Part shown: positions 1-7,272 of the stretch, one piece after another
Position numbering within the stretch: position 1 is the first letter of the stretch
Layout of the letters: every line of letters begins with the position of its first letter
From: Spirochaetota bacterium
GTDB taxonomy: Bacteria > Spirochaetota > UBA4802 > UB4802
Length of the DNA: 11,433 nucleotides
Direction: 5' to 3'
NCBI GenBank assembly: GCA_018399855.1
Contig: JAGYNX010000039.1
Location: forward strand, 1 to 11,433
The notes under the pieces: model-generated
Told to the model about the DNA's origin: nothing
The model's input: only the letters and a program-made list of their open reading frames with translations
The model's database searches: none
Made by a program: the position numbers and the translations under genes

Positions 1-19
1 GGAATGACAGTGAGATGAT

Positions 20-70
20 GCGGGGATGATCAGTTCACTTCTCACGGCTCACTATTCACTAATCATCCGC
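20..70. repeat. Inverted repeat with 31-nt loop in non-coding left edge
   Basis: GGATGAT (24-30) is matched by ATCATCC (62-68), with GCGG before the left arm and GC after the right arm giving partial extension. The loop (31-61) is made of TCACT/TCAC-like short repeats. No reading frame or gene signal is visible in positions 1-195. The composition looks like an intergenic dispersed repeat, but no second copy lies in this window, so this is inference from structure only. Confidence 0.35.
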
Positions 71-76
71 GTTTAT

Positions 77-111
77 GCTTCGGCGTCGCTCAGCACGGCG
101 TCGAGCGAAGC
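77..111. repeat. REP-like palindromic intergenic element
   Basis: GCTTCG (77-82) pairs with CGAAGC (106-111). An alternative inner stem is TCGCTC (86-91) with GAGCGA (103-108). CGGCGTCG occurs twice, at 81-88 and 96-103. The text GCTTCG..CGCTCAGCAC..GTCGAGCGAAGC resembles the widespread intergenic palindromes built on GCTTCGAC..CGCTCAGC..GAGCG..GAAGC, here in a degenerate form. It lies downstream of the stop of the minus-strand gene ending at 196, a usual site for REP elements. No T-run follows on the minus strand, so it is not a convincing intrinsic terminator. Confidence 0.45.
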
Positions 112-195
112 AGGCGGTTTCACATATTCAGAACTGTATGATATTATAAATTACTCTCAAGCATTTCCCAACATTTCAGAATAAGCCATTTACTT

Positions 196-2106
196 TTAAC
201 GCCTGAGATCCACCAGAACCGGCATATGGTCAGATGCCCGTGTCCTTATAATGCGGGTATCATCATATTTCAGGTCGGGGGTCACGAAAATGTAGTCAAG
301 ATGCATAAAAGGCTCCCCCCGTCCTTCCCAGAAAGTCGGGGTTTGATCAAGCCCGGATTTTTGCAGCACATCAACCAGGGATCTATTCCTGATAATGGTG
401 ATGGGTTCTGACCCGGGTTCAGCATTAAAGTCACCCATGAATACCGACACAGGTTGTTCATTCCAGTACCTGATAAGTTCATCTACCTGCTGTGTTCTCA
501 CGTTTTTTTCACCACTGGTGTGATCAAGATGTGTCACGTAAAAAGTTATCTTTCCACCTTTCGTTTTGATTGCACCCTTTGTAACTCCCCGCACCTCGTT
601 GCGGTTGTTAGAGTAATGATATCCATCCGCATCAGTTATCGTATACCTGCTCAGCAGCGCATTACCATACTGCCCATCCTCGTGATACCCAAGAAATATC
701 CATGCCATGTTGAGTTTTCTCGCAATGTATGGCAGGCAGTCGATCATACCATTTGAAAGCTGCCCCCTGTTCACTTCCTGCAAACCCACCACGTCAGGTT
801 TTTCTTTCATTATTGCCTCTGCCATATCATCAAGGTCAACCCGGTAATCGGCATCGAATGACTGGTGAATGTTATAGGTCATAACCCGTAACGAACCTGA
901 CGGAGGCACCTCGACGGGGGCAGGCAACTTCACCTCCACCCACCATATGCATATGGCCACAATTCCCGTTACAGCGAGAACACTATATACTGCATTATCT
1001 ATTCGGGAATCAGCACCGGCAGCATGGGCGTGCTGCAAAACGGCACCCACCATCCCCACCGCAACCAGTATCGACGCGTATAAAACCACGTCCTGAATTT
1101 TAAACTGGGCATTTACAAACACGAATACATCAAATAACAGGAACATGAAAAATACAGCTATACAACTGCGCCACAAACCTGTTTTGATGTCATTACCGTT
1201 GGATGTCCACTTTATGATCAGGGCGGGCACAACCCATGCCGCGATTCCTCCACCTGCAACCCACATGCAGACAGGCCCCATACGCAATGTGAAAAGCCAC
1301 GTGGCACAGATCAGCACCAGACCAGAAAAGATGGCGGCGATCCTGTTTGATCCCCTTATGGCGCCAGCCCCCAGCATGAGAAGACTCCCTGTCATGGTAA
1401 TGGCAGTCACCAGCACACCCGCGGTGACATCATCAATTCCTGTTGCCACCGCAACCGCGGGTATATTCGTATATACGGCAAACATCATAAAGAACCAGGG
1501 CCCCAAAACCACAAGGGGCAATACATTTACAAAGGGCAGTTCTTCAAAATCATCCGAACCGTTAAGCAAGGGGACAACACGGATTACCAGCACCATGAGC
1601 AGCGATCCAACCACCAACATGGCAGCGGTGGGCAGCATTCCTTTTCTCCAGATAATATCGTATGAAAATAACATGGCACGCAACACAACATCAATGGTGA
1701 ACGCCGCGCCAAGTGAGGTAACAAGTACAGGCACCCGGGTTTCAGCACTCCTGTTCTCATCAGATTGCAGCACCAGGGTAAAAAACCACATGAAAAGAAT
1801 TACCCCCGTGGTGGAAAGGATAATCATTACCAGTGGCTCCTGGAAAAACTGCAAAAGCAGCCGTGCAAATATGACACCCACCGTACTTATAAATAACAGC
1901 GTACGTGTTCCCACCCATCTGACCAGTACTGAAAGGGGGAGAACGGCGGCAAAAACCAGCACCGCGAACAGGGCAATATTCTCAGCACTACCCACGTACA
2001 CATCAAGATTCCATATAAGCATTGCCATAAAGACACGCAATATGTGTAATGCAAAGAATATTATCCCTGCAATCAACAGGATAGTTTCAGTTCTTCTATT
2101 ACTCAT
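196..2106 (-). CDS. Polytopic membrane protein with C-terminal endonuclease/exonuclease/phosphatase (EEP) domain
   Basis: The 636-residue protein has about 13 hydrophobic segments between residues 9 and 391, then a soluble EEP domain from about 405 to the end. The EEP motifs are complete: MTYNIH (N412), GLQEV (E444), THLDH (H526), MGDFNAEP (D559, N561), HLDYIF (D604) and ASDHMP (D626, H627). It should therefore be an active Mg-dependent phosphodiesterase or phosphatase anchored in the membrane, possibly acting on a lipid or headgroup. The substrate is not known. The order of many membrane helices followed by EEP resembles the C-terminal part of eukaryotic Cwh43/PGAP2IP, a GPI-lipid remodelling protein; that resemblance is my inference. 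The ATG is preceded by AGGAAG about 9 nt upstream. The gene is transcribed alone, divergently from the phosphatase gene at 2300. Confidence 0.85.
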   Translation of the reverse strand: MSNRRTETILLIAGIIFFALHILRVFMAMLIWNLDVYVGSAENIALFAVLVFAAVLPLSVLVRWVGTRTLLFISTVGVIFARLLLQFFQEPLVMIILSTTGVILFMWFFTLVLQSDENRSAETRVPVLVTSLGAAFTIDVVLRAMLFSYDIIWRKGMLPTAAMLVVGSLLMVLVIRVVPLLNGSDDFEELPFVNVLPLVVLGPWFFMMFAVYTNIPAVAVATGIDDVTAGVLVTAITMTGSLLMLGAGAIRGSNRIAAIFSGLVLICATWLFTLRMGPVCMWVAGGGIAAWVVPALIIKWTSNGNDIKTGLWRSCIAVFFMFLLFDVFVFVNAQFKIQDVVLYASILVAVGMVGAVLQHAHAAGADSRIDNAVYSVLAVTGIVAICIWWVEVKLPAPVEVPPSGSLRVMTYNIHQSFDADYRVDLDDMAEAIMKEKPDVVGLQEVNRGQLSNGMIDCLPYIARKLNMAWIFLGYHEDGQYGNALLSRYTITDADGYHYSNNRNEVRGVTKGAIKTKGGKITFYVTHLDHTSGEKNVRTQQVDELIRYWNEQPVSVFMGDFNAEPGSEPITIIRNRSLVDVLQKSGLDQTPTFWEGRGEPFMHLDYIFVTPDLKYDDTRIIRTRASDHMPVLVDLRR

Positions 2107-2133
2107 ACTCTTTCTTCCTTTACAATATCCAAA

Positions 2134-2161
2134 GTATTACACAATACCCATCTAAATGCAA
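2134..2161 (-). promoter_or_regulatory. Candidate sigma70-like promoter for the membrane-EEP gene
   Basis: On the minus strand TTGCAT (2156-2161) and TAATAC (2134-2139) are 16 nt apart and lie upstream of the ATG at 2106. The -10 match is weak. A small palindrome, GTATT-ACAC-AATAC (2134-2147), overlaps the -10 box. Confidence 0.3.
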
Positions 2162-2210
2162 CGAGAATACTCTGTACGGATACGTGAAAGTTATCTTCAC
2201 TATTTTTTTA

Positions 2211-2240
2211 TTGCCACAGGGCATGCAGGCATAGTATATA
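2211..2240 (+). promoter_or_regulatory. Candidate sigma70-like promoter for the GAF-SpoIIE gene
   Basis: TTGCCA (2211-2216) and TATATA (2235-2240) are 18 nt apart and sit about 60 nt before the ATG at 2300. The gene's ribosome binding site is GGAG at 2289-2292, 7 nt from the ATG. Confidence 0.35.
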
Positions 2241-2299
2241 CAAGAGTGTGTATAAAAAAAGAAACTGCGATATGATCACCAGAATAATGGAGACTGGCC

Positions 2300-3637
2300 A
2301 TGAGCCATGACGAATTGATTACCGAAAACGAAATGCTGAAAAATGAAATCGAGATGCTCACTTCCCTTATCCTGAAAATTCACATGGATATGGATATTGA
2401 ACATTTCCTTGACGAGATCATATTCACATTGCGCCGTCGAATTCCCTTTGATGGTTGCAACGTATCATATATTGACCGCGATGGCTTGATGAACGTACAC
2501 AGGATAAACCCCTCAAACGTATCTCCCAAGCACAGGCTTTCTGCCGACCAACTTGAAGAGGTTTTTTCCCGAAAAGTTGATTACAAGACAAGCAGTGACT
2601 GGGCATCCGTCGCAGCCAGGGAGAAGAAAGAGATATACATCCCGGAAGTACACCTGGATGACTTTACCCCGGATGACCAGGTCTTTTTAAGGGATTATGG
2701 CATTTCCGGATTATACTACCTTCCCCTGATCATGGGGGACAGAGTGCATGGAACCATGCGGTTTCATAACTATGATTCACCAATGAAACTCACAGAATTC
2801 GAAAAGAACCTGATTCGCACACGAGCCTCTGTTGTGGCCAAGGCCCTTGATGATTATTTTCTTTACCAGGACTTGAAAAAGAAGAATGATGTGATCACCC
2901 TCGACCTTGATCTCGCAACCAGGCTACAACGTAACCTGCTTCCAGACAGCTTCCCTGACTTTGAAGGTGTAGAGGTTGCGGCAGCTTACATACCAATGAT
3001 TGAGGTGGGGGGAGATTATTACGACTTCCTGTACTCCCCTGAAAAAAGGGAACGACGATTCGGTCTCCTCATTACCGACGCGTCTGGACATGGTGTATCT
3101 GCCGCCTTTATTACAAGCATGTTGAAACTTTCATTCCAGAACCGGCAGACCTACAAGAATTCATGGTCCCCCTCTTACGTGTTATCATATATCAACAGGT
3201 CCATAAAAAATCTTATCGCTGATAACTTTGTAACCGGCTGCTACGCGTATTTTGATTTTTACCAGATGAATCTTGTCATGTCCAGTGCGGGTCATAATCC
3301 CGTATACCGGGTTAACCGTGACACGGGGGAAGTGGACACCCTCAAACCCCATGGTAAAATGCTTGGACTTTTTGACTACCAGGAATTTCAGGAGATGGAG
3401 ATACCGGTAAAAAGCGGACACCGGTTCCTTTTCTATACTGACGGATTAACCGAGGCCGAAAACAGGGAGGGTATCCCGTTTGAAAAAAACCTCGTTGACC
3501 TTCTTGCCGGATCTGGTGAACTTACCGCGGGTAATTTCTGCAGACGGGTGGAAGATCACCTTCGGGTTCACGGGTTATACGGATCAAAGACTACCTTTGA
3601 TGATGATATCGCCATGGTGATTATTGACGTCCTGTAA
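2300..3637 (+). CDS. GAF-domain SpoIIE-type PP2C serine phosphatase
   Basis: The 445-residue cytoplasmic protein starts with a short coiled coil (about 5-25), followed by a GAF-like sensor region (about 30-185), a second helical linker with the typical LATRLQRNLLP motif (205-215), and a SpoIIE/PP2C phosphatase domain (about 220-445). Metal-binding residues are present: GGDYYD (237-242), ITDASGHG (258-265), SAGHNP (329-334), YTDGLTEAE (379-387) and FDDDIAMV (433-440). Proteins of this RsbU-like layout dephosphorylate anti-anti-sigma (STAS) proteins in partner-switching control of sigma factors. No STAS, anti-sigma or sigma gene is in the window, so its target lies elsewhere. The GAF ligand is unknown. 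GGAG at 2289 fixes the start. Confidence 0.93.
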   Translation: MSHDELITENEMLKNEIEMLTSLILKIHMDMDIEHFLDEIIFTLRRRIPFDGCNVSYIDRDGLMNVHRINPSNVSPKHRLSADQLEEVFSRKVDYKTSSDWASVAAREKKEIYIPEVHLDDFTPDDQVFLRDYGISGLYYLPLIMGDRVHGTMRFHNYDSPMKLTEFEKNLIRTRASVVAKALDDYFLYQDLKKKNDVITLDLDLATRLQRNLLPDSFPDFEGVEVAAAYIPMIEVGGDYYDFLYSPEKRERRFGLLITDASGHGVSAAFITSMLKLSFQNRQTYKNSWSPSYVLSYINRSIKNLIADNFVTGCYAYFDFYQMNLVMSSAGHNPVYRVNRDTGEVDTLKPHGKMLGLFDYQEFQEMEIPVKSGHRFLFYTDGLTEAENREGIPFEKNLVDLLAGSGELTAGNFCRRVEDHLRVHGLYGSKTTFDDDIAMVIIDVL

Positions 3638-3659
3638 ACATATTCAACAGTAACAGGTG

Positions 3660-3714
3660 CTGACATAAATTTTACTTTCAATATTTCATCATGTCATTAC
3701 AGTTGCCACTGTAA
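3660..3714 (+). promoter_or_regulatory. Candidate promoter with palindrome upstream of the thioesterase gene
   Basis: CTGACA (3660-3665) and TATTTC (3682-3687) are 16 nt apart, a fair sigma70 match. Just downstream, TTACAGT (3697-3703) and ACTGTAA (3708-3714) form a perfect 7-bp inverted repeat with a TGCC centre. With a small bulge it can be lengthened by TCATT (3694-3698) and AATGA (3716-3720), which would replace the outermost pairs. No T-run follows, so it is not a terminator. Its position near the expected transcript start suits an operator or a 5' leader hairpin ahead of GGAG (3729-3732). Confidence 0.4.
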
Positions 3715-3738
3715 GAATGAACAGTGATGGAGAAGAAT

Positions 3739-4164
3739 ATGTCCAGAGTACGCCTTACCGAGCAGAAAAGCTATCCATTCAGATATGAATGCGTTGTTCG
3801 TGTGTATGACGTGAACATGTCAGGTCACGTGGGAACTACCGAGATGGTTGCCCTGCTGCACCAGGCACGCCATCAGCTATTAATGGACAACGGGTTGAAC
3901 GAGCTGAATCTTGGAGACGATGAAACTTCCATAATCATGGCCGACATGGTTCTGAATTTCAAGAAAGAGATATTTCTTGACGATTCCATCATCATTGAAA
4001 GCAATATAGGTGAAATCAGCGAAAAAGGGTTCCGGTTTTTCCATCGGGTGATGAAAGATGGACATCCCGCATGCCTGGCAGAGTCAGGAGCAGTGGCTTT
4101 TAATTTTCAGAAACGGGTGATAGGCAAGATCCCCCATACATTTCGGGAAAAATTTGCCCTGTAA
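3739..4164 (+). CDS. Hotdog-fold acyl-CoA thioesterase family protein
   Basis: This is a small cytoplasmic hotdog protein of 141 residues, the usual 4HBT-family size, expected to hydrolyse an acyl-CoA or aryl-CoA thioester. The signature is YDVNMSGHVGTTEMVALLHQAR, read from 3787 on. It aligns with the usual DxDxxGHVNN..Y..x(E)AR segment but has Asn where the catalytic Asp is normally found. Related thioesterases with a DxNxxxHxGxxxLLxxxHEAR pattern are known, so this is likely a subfamily trait and not a defect. IIMADMVLNFKKEIFLDD is the expected beta-strand region. I choose ATG 3739 because GGAG at 3729-3732 is 6 nt from it; GTG 3724 and ATG 3727 are in frame but without such a site. It follows the phosphatase gene by about 100 nt and faces the TVP38 gene, ending 22 nt from it. 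Confidence 0.85.
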   Translation: MSRVRLTEQKSYPFRYECVVRVYDVNMSGHVGTTEMVALLHQARHQLLMDNGLNELNLGDDETSIIMADMVLNFKKEIFLDDSIIIESNIGEISEKGFRFFHRVMKDGHPACLAESGAVAFNFQKRVIGKIPHTFREKFAL

Positions 4165-4186
4165 CGGCATACAGTACAGACACTGC

Positions 4187-4900
4187 CTATGTATCCTTTC
4201 CACCGGATACCCGCACAATTCCCAGTTTCTTCAGCACCACTGGAAAAAGGGCAAAAAGACCCAGCAGTATAAAGGCGATCAGCATATTGGTGGAAAAGAT
4301 ATCCCCAACCGACGTAACCGTTGCAAGCTGCTTTCCGGCAAAGGCATATACCAGTGATCCGGGTATAATACCCAGTGAGGTGGTCCAGATAAAGGTACGG
4401 GGAGGTATGGAAGTAAGACCGGCAAAAAAATTGATAAGAAAGAAGGGAAACACGGGAATCAACCGCAATGTTAACAGGTAGTTGTAGCCGTTTTCATTGA
4501 TATCCCGGTTAAAACGACGCAGCCGCTCACCGTATCTTTCCTGTATCCAGTTGCCAAGAATAAATCTCGCCGCCAGGAAAGCCATAAACGCTCCCAGGGT
4601 GGCCCCCACGTTTACATATACCGCCCCCAAAATCACCCCGAAAAGATATCCACCCGCCAGGGTCATTACCGCAGCCCCTGGAATGGAAAACCCGGTAACC
4701 AGTATATATATGCCGATAAAAATCAGCACCGACTGCAGGTAGCTGTCAAGTACCATCTCCTGAAGGGAACCGGCATATGCCTGCAGGTTCTGCAGGGTGA
4801 TATACTCATGCCATCCTGCCATGCGGATCATAACTGCCCCCCCAACCAGCACCACCAACAACACAATATGCTTCCAGTACACCCGGAAAAAACTACTCAT
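4187..4900 (-). CDS. TVP38/TMEM64 (SNARE-associated/DedA-like) membrane protein
   Basis: This inner-membrane protein of 237 residues has a first helix at about 12-29 and further hydrophobic stretches at about 57-118, 145-163, 170-190 and 206-224. Family hallmarks are present: the GFSIPGAAVMTLAGGYLFG segment, GATLGAFMAFLAARFILG, then RLIPVFPFFLINFFAGLTSIPPRTF and GIIPGSLVYAFAG, including the re-entrant Arg/Pro motif. Members of this superfamily are thought to move or scramble lipids or support membrane-linked transport; the substrate here is unknown. ATG 4900 follows an in-frame GTG at 4903, and either could be used. Both lie inside the 3' end of the oxidoreductase gene, so translation is coupled. 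TVP38 domains are found elsewhere fused to this very oxidoreductase type, which suggests that the two proteins work together. Confidence 0.9.
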   Translation of the reverse strand: MSSFFRVYWKHIVLLVVLVGGAVMIRMAGWHEYITLQNLQAYAGSLQEMVLDSYLQSVLIFIGIYILVTGFSIPGAAVMTLAGGYLFGVILGAVYVNVGATLGAFMAFLAARFILGNWIQERYGERLRRFNRDINENGYNYLLTLRLIPVFPFFLINFFAGLTSIPPRTFIWTTSLGIIPGSLVYAFAGKQLATVTSVGDIFSTNMLIAFILLGLFALFPVVLKKLGIVRVSGGKDT

Positions 4901-6335
4901 CACCCGTATCTCTTTTCATGAAAAACTGTACCAGCCGCACCAGCGGGTTATTCCTGATCCTGTCCACGTAGGCATCCCTGGCCGGATGCCGCACCATGTC
5001 AGAATATGACGGGTAGGCGTGAATTACCCCACTAAGCTTGTGAAAGGGTATACCCATAGCCTTCATGGCATGTGCCTCATGCATCAGTTCACCTGCCCGG
5101 GCGCCCAATATATGTATCCCCAGCAGCTTACCGTTTTTTTTCGTAATAAATTTCGCCAGCCCGAATTCCGTCCCGTCTGTAATGCCCCGATCAAGATCAC
5201 CATATGATTTTTTGTATACACGAATACGTGTACCATATTTCTCAACCGCTTCTTCTTCTGTCAGCCCCGAGTGAGCAATTTCCGGGTCGCTATAGGTCAC
5301 CCAGGGAACATGAGAATAGTCCACCTTCCTTTTCACCGGAAGCATGGCGTTAGTGGCCGCGGTAATGCCCTGGTATTCACACATGTGACTGAACAGGTAA
5401 GGCCCAGCCACATCTCCCGCAGCAAAAATGTGCGGCACCGACGTTCTCAGGTATTTATCAAGAGCAAGCCCCCCGTTATCGTATTGCACACCGGCCGCTT
5501 CAAGACCCAGCCCGTGCACACGGGGCTTTCTTCCAACAGCTACCAGCAGGGTTTCCGCCTTCACTATCCTTTTCTTCTCTTTTTCATTAACGACGGTTAA
5601 CTCCAGCTGCGTTCCTTTCTGCATCACCCGTATCGCCCTGTGCCCGGTAAGCACCGTCATCCCTTCATCTGAAAGCCTTTTTGCCAGCATTCCCGTCAAC
5701 TCGGGGTCATCCCTGGGTATGATCCGGTTCAACATTTCTACAACGGTAACCTTCGTTCCCAGGCGCTGAAAAGCCTGTCCTATTTCAATTCCGATGGCAC
5801 CACCACCAAGCACGATCATGGAAGCGGGTGGTTTCTTAAGGCTGAATACCGTTTCATTGGTCAGGTATGGTACAGAATCAATATTTTCAATGGGGGGGAC
5901 AAAGGGCTCTGACCCGGTTGCGATCACGAACTTTTTGGCCGAATACATCTTCCCCTTTACCCTGACATGATGGGCATCAACGAACTGTCCCTTGCCCATT
6001 ATAACGGTGATACCCTTCTCTTCCAGAACCCGTGGTGTCTCATGACTGTAAATGGTACGTACCACCTTCTGCACCCGTTTCAATCCATCTTCCGGGCGAA
6101 GCCCGGTAACCTTTTTGCCGGCCAGACCATAATCGTACAGGTGCCCCGCATCATGTACCAGGGAAGCCGATTTTATCAGTGCCTTGCTGGGAATACAACC
6201 GTACCAGGTACACTCTCCACCTGTTTTTCGCGCCTCTACCAGCGCAACCCTTTTACCCAGGTTCACTGCCACTGATGCGGCCACCAGTCCTGCCGCTCCG
6301 CCCCCAAGAACTAAAAGATCATAATTATACCGCAT
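4893..6335 (-). CDS. FAD-dependent pyridine nucleotide-disulfide oxidoreductase (mercuric-reductase-like, not MerA)
   Basis: This is a class I flavoprotein disulfide reductase of 480 residues. It has an N-terminal FAD site GGGAAG (11-16), a redox-active cysteine pair in GGECTWYGCIPSK (C42, C47), an NAD(P) site GGGAIG (177-182) ending in an acidic residue (E200), the FAD motif AAGDVAG (305-311) and the dimer-interface HAYPSYSD (439-446). H439 can act as base, with Asp446 where Glu is common. It lacks the heavy-metal-associated N-terminal domain and the C-terminal cysteine pair of MerA, so mercury reduction is not supported. CTWYGC is typical of the group linked or fused to TVP38 domains. The start ATG 6335 has GGAGG 6 nt upstream; an upstream in-frame TTG (6368) lacks one. 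The substrate is unknown. Confidence 0.92.
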   Translation of the reverse strand: MRYNYDLLVLGGGAAGLVAASVAVNLGKRVALVEARKTGGECTWYGCIPSKALIKSASLVHDAGHLYDYGLAGKKVTGLRPEDGLKRVQKVVRTIYSHETPRVLEEKGITVIMGKGQFVDAHHVRVKGKMYSAKKFVIATGSEPFVPPIENIDSVPYLTNETVFSLKKPPASMIVLGGGAIGIEIGQAFQRLGTKVTVVEMLNRIIPRDDPELTGMLAKRLSDEGMTVLTGHRAIRVMQKGTQLELTVVNEKEKKRIVKAETLLVAVGRKPRVHGLGLEAAGVQYDNGGLALDKYLRTSVPHIFAAGDVAGPYLFSHMCEYQGITAATNAMLPVKRKVDYSHVPWVTYSDPEIAHSGLTEEEAVEKYGTRIRVYKKSYGDLDRGITDGTEFGLAKFITKKNGKLLGIHILGARAGELMHEAHAMKAMGIPFHKLSGVIHAYPSYSDMVRHPARDAYVDRIRNNPLVRLVQFFMKRDTGDE

Positions 6336-6396
6336 TGTTTTTCCTCCAGCTTCCAGGTTTCCATACAATCCCCGGTTTCAACGGGATAAATAGTTT

Positions 6397-6425
6397 AACA
6401 TATACTTAATATACAGGCAAATCAA
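6397..6425 (-). promoter_or_regulatory. Candidate sigma70-like promoter for the oxidoreductase-TVP38 pair
   Basis: On the minus strand TTGATT (6420-6425) and TATGTT (6397-6402) are exactly 17 nt apart, about 60 nt upstream of ATG 6335, inside the 111-nt gap after the preceding glycosyltransferase gene. The AT-rich gap supports separate initiation, though read-through from upstream is also possible because no clear terminator is seen. Confidence 0.45.
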
Positions 6426-6446
6426 CCTTCTCTTCACGATATGCCC

Positions 6447-7139
6447 CTAAAGGATAGACTGGAAAAGATGCTGCGAGCGGATATATCGCATGGTATGTGA
6501 TTTTTTGAATAATGACAAATTGTTCCTTGAAACCATCTCCCGCAGATCATCAAGGGTATCCACATCACCCCACTCAGGCAACGAAACATATTCGATCCGT
6601 GCAGATTCCAGGCGGGTTAAGGTGGCAGATAACACACTGTAGGTACTCCATTGTATATTGTAAAAATAATCCCCGGAAAGAGCGTTTTTTCTCAAGCCGA
6701 TGCAGTAATATCCCCCATCAAGCGCCGGGCCGATTACCGCATCCACCGAATCGAGTAGACGCAAACCATCTGATATAATTTTTCCCGGCAGATCAGGAAT
6801 GTCACTGCCCATGAGAAAGCAAGACTTGTAGCCGGCCTGAAACACGTCTTCGAAGGTATGAAACATGCGGGCACCAATATCATCTCCCCGCTGCTGCATG
6901 TACTCAAAAGAATCTCCCAGCCATTCCCGGTATGTTCTTTCCTTCACGGATGGTTCAAAGCTGATAATAACGGTATCATATACCGAGCTGGCTGTATCAA
7001 GCACATCCATTACAAAACATCGGTATAAATCTGCCGTTATAGTTGCACTGCCGATTCCTTCTTCAAGCCGTGATTTCACCTTTCCTGGCCGGGGATACCT
7101 TACAAACACCACCAGCGCCTTCCTGTATGGTTCTTCCAT
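6447..7139 (-). CDS. TIGR04282/DUF2064-type GT-A glycosyltransferase
   Basis: The protein has about 230 residues and a nucleotidyl/glycosyltransferase-A fold. Near the N-terminus it reads ALVVFVRYPRPGKVKSRLE, the family's nucleotide-binding segment (compare VFARxPxPGxVKTRL). The middle has LMGSDIPDLP, then VIGPALDGGYYCIGLR, and it ends the domain with WGDVDTLDDL. These match the family described as transferase 1 of rSAM/selenodomain (arsenosugar) loci. The sugar donor and acceptor are not known from sequence. About 30 residues follow the domain without recognisable motifs. ATG 7139 is chosen; TTG 7151 is an alternative with GAGG 10 nt before it and would add four residues. It lies behind the 38-codon ORF and the GT2 gene, most likely in one transcript. 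Confidence 0.88.
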   Translation of the reverse strand: MEEPYRKALVVFVRYPRPGKVKSRLEEGIGSATITADLYRCFVMDVLDTASSVYDTVIISFEPSVKERTYREWLGDSFEYMQQRGDDIGARMFHTFEDVFQAGYKSCFLMGSDIPDLPGKIISDGLRLLDSVDAVIGPALDGGYYCIGLRKNALSGDYFYNIQWSTYSVLSATLTRLESARIEYVSLPEWGDVDTLDDLREMVSRNNLSLFKKSHTMRYIRSQHLFQSIL

Positions 7140-7155
7140 ATTGTGTTCCAATTAT

Positions 7156-7272
7156 TCAATTCCTCAAAATTTCTATATAATCAATATAGGGCACGGAACG
7201 TTCCCCCGCGTTATCAGAATCATTCATCACCCCAAGACTTGCTTCCTGGAAAGAGACCATGATTTTATTCAT
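7156..7272 (-). CDS. Small coupled ORF, 38 aa, function unknown
   Basis: Starting at ATG 7272 the frame encodes MNKIMVSFQEASLGVMNDSD followed by NAGERSVPYIDYIEILRN and ends in TGA at 7156-7158. Its ATG overlaps the TGA of the GT2 gene as ATGA, and a strong site GGGGAGG lies about 5 nt upstream, inside the last codons of that gene. The ORF fills the gap to the next glycosyltransferase, whose possible TTG start is 4 nt past its stop. These signals favour real translation. The peptide is soluble, has no cysteine, and shows no family I recognise. It might instead serve only to carry ribosomes from one gene to the next, or be the remnant of a longer gene. Confidence 0.6.
   Translation of the reverse strand: MNKIMVSFQEASLGVMNDSDNAGERSVPYIDYIEILRN

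Noticed and set aside
31..61. Short TCACT-like repeats suggesting a CRISPR or microsatellite
   Set aside because: The units are only a few bases, irregular, and without spacers of constant length.
1145..2155. Long plus-strand open frame (336 codons) opposite the membrane half of the EEP protein
   Set aside because: The translation is low-complexity, Thr/Ser/Met-rich and without motifs, as expected for the antisense of a hydrophobic protein. The minus-strand frame has full catalytic motifs and a ribosome site.
4165..4186. Bidirectional intrinsic terminator between the convergent thioesterase and TVP38 genes
   Set aside because: Only 22 nt are available, and the possible GGCA/TGCC and CAGT/ACTG pairings are short and lack T-runs.
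4893..6335. Mercuric reductase (merA)
   Set aside because: There is no HMA domain, no C-terminal Cys pair, and no mer genes nearby. The CxxxxC motif fits the TVP38-linked group instead.
7080..7158. Selenocysteine read-through of the TGA ending the 38-codon ORF
   Set aside because: The frame after the TGA overlaps the next gene in another phase, shows no motif and ends soon. No SECIS-like hairpin was evident.
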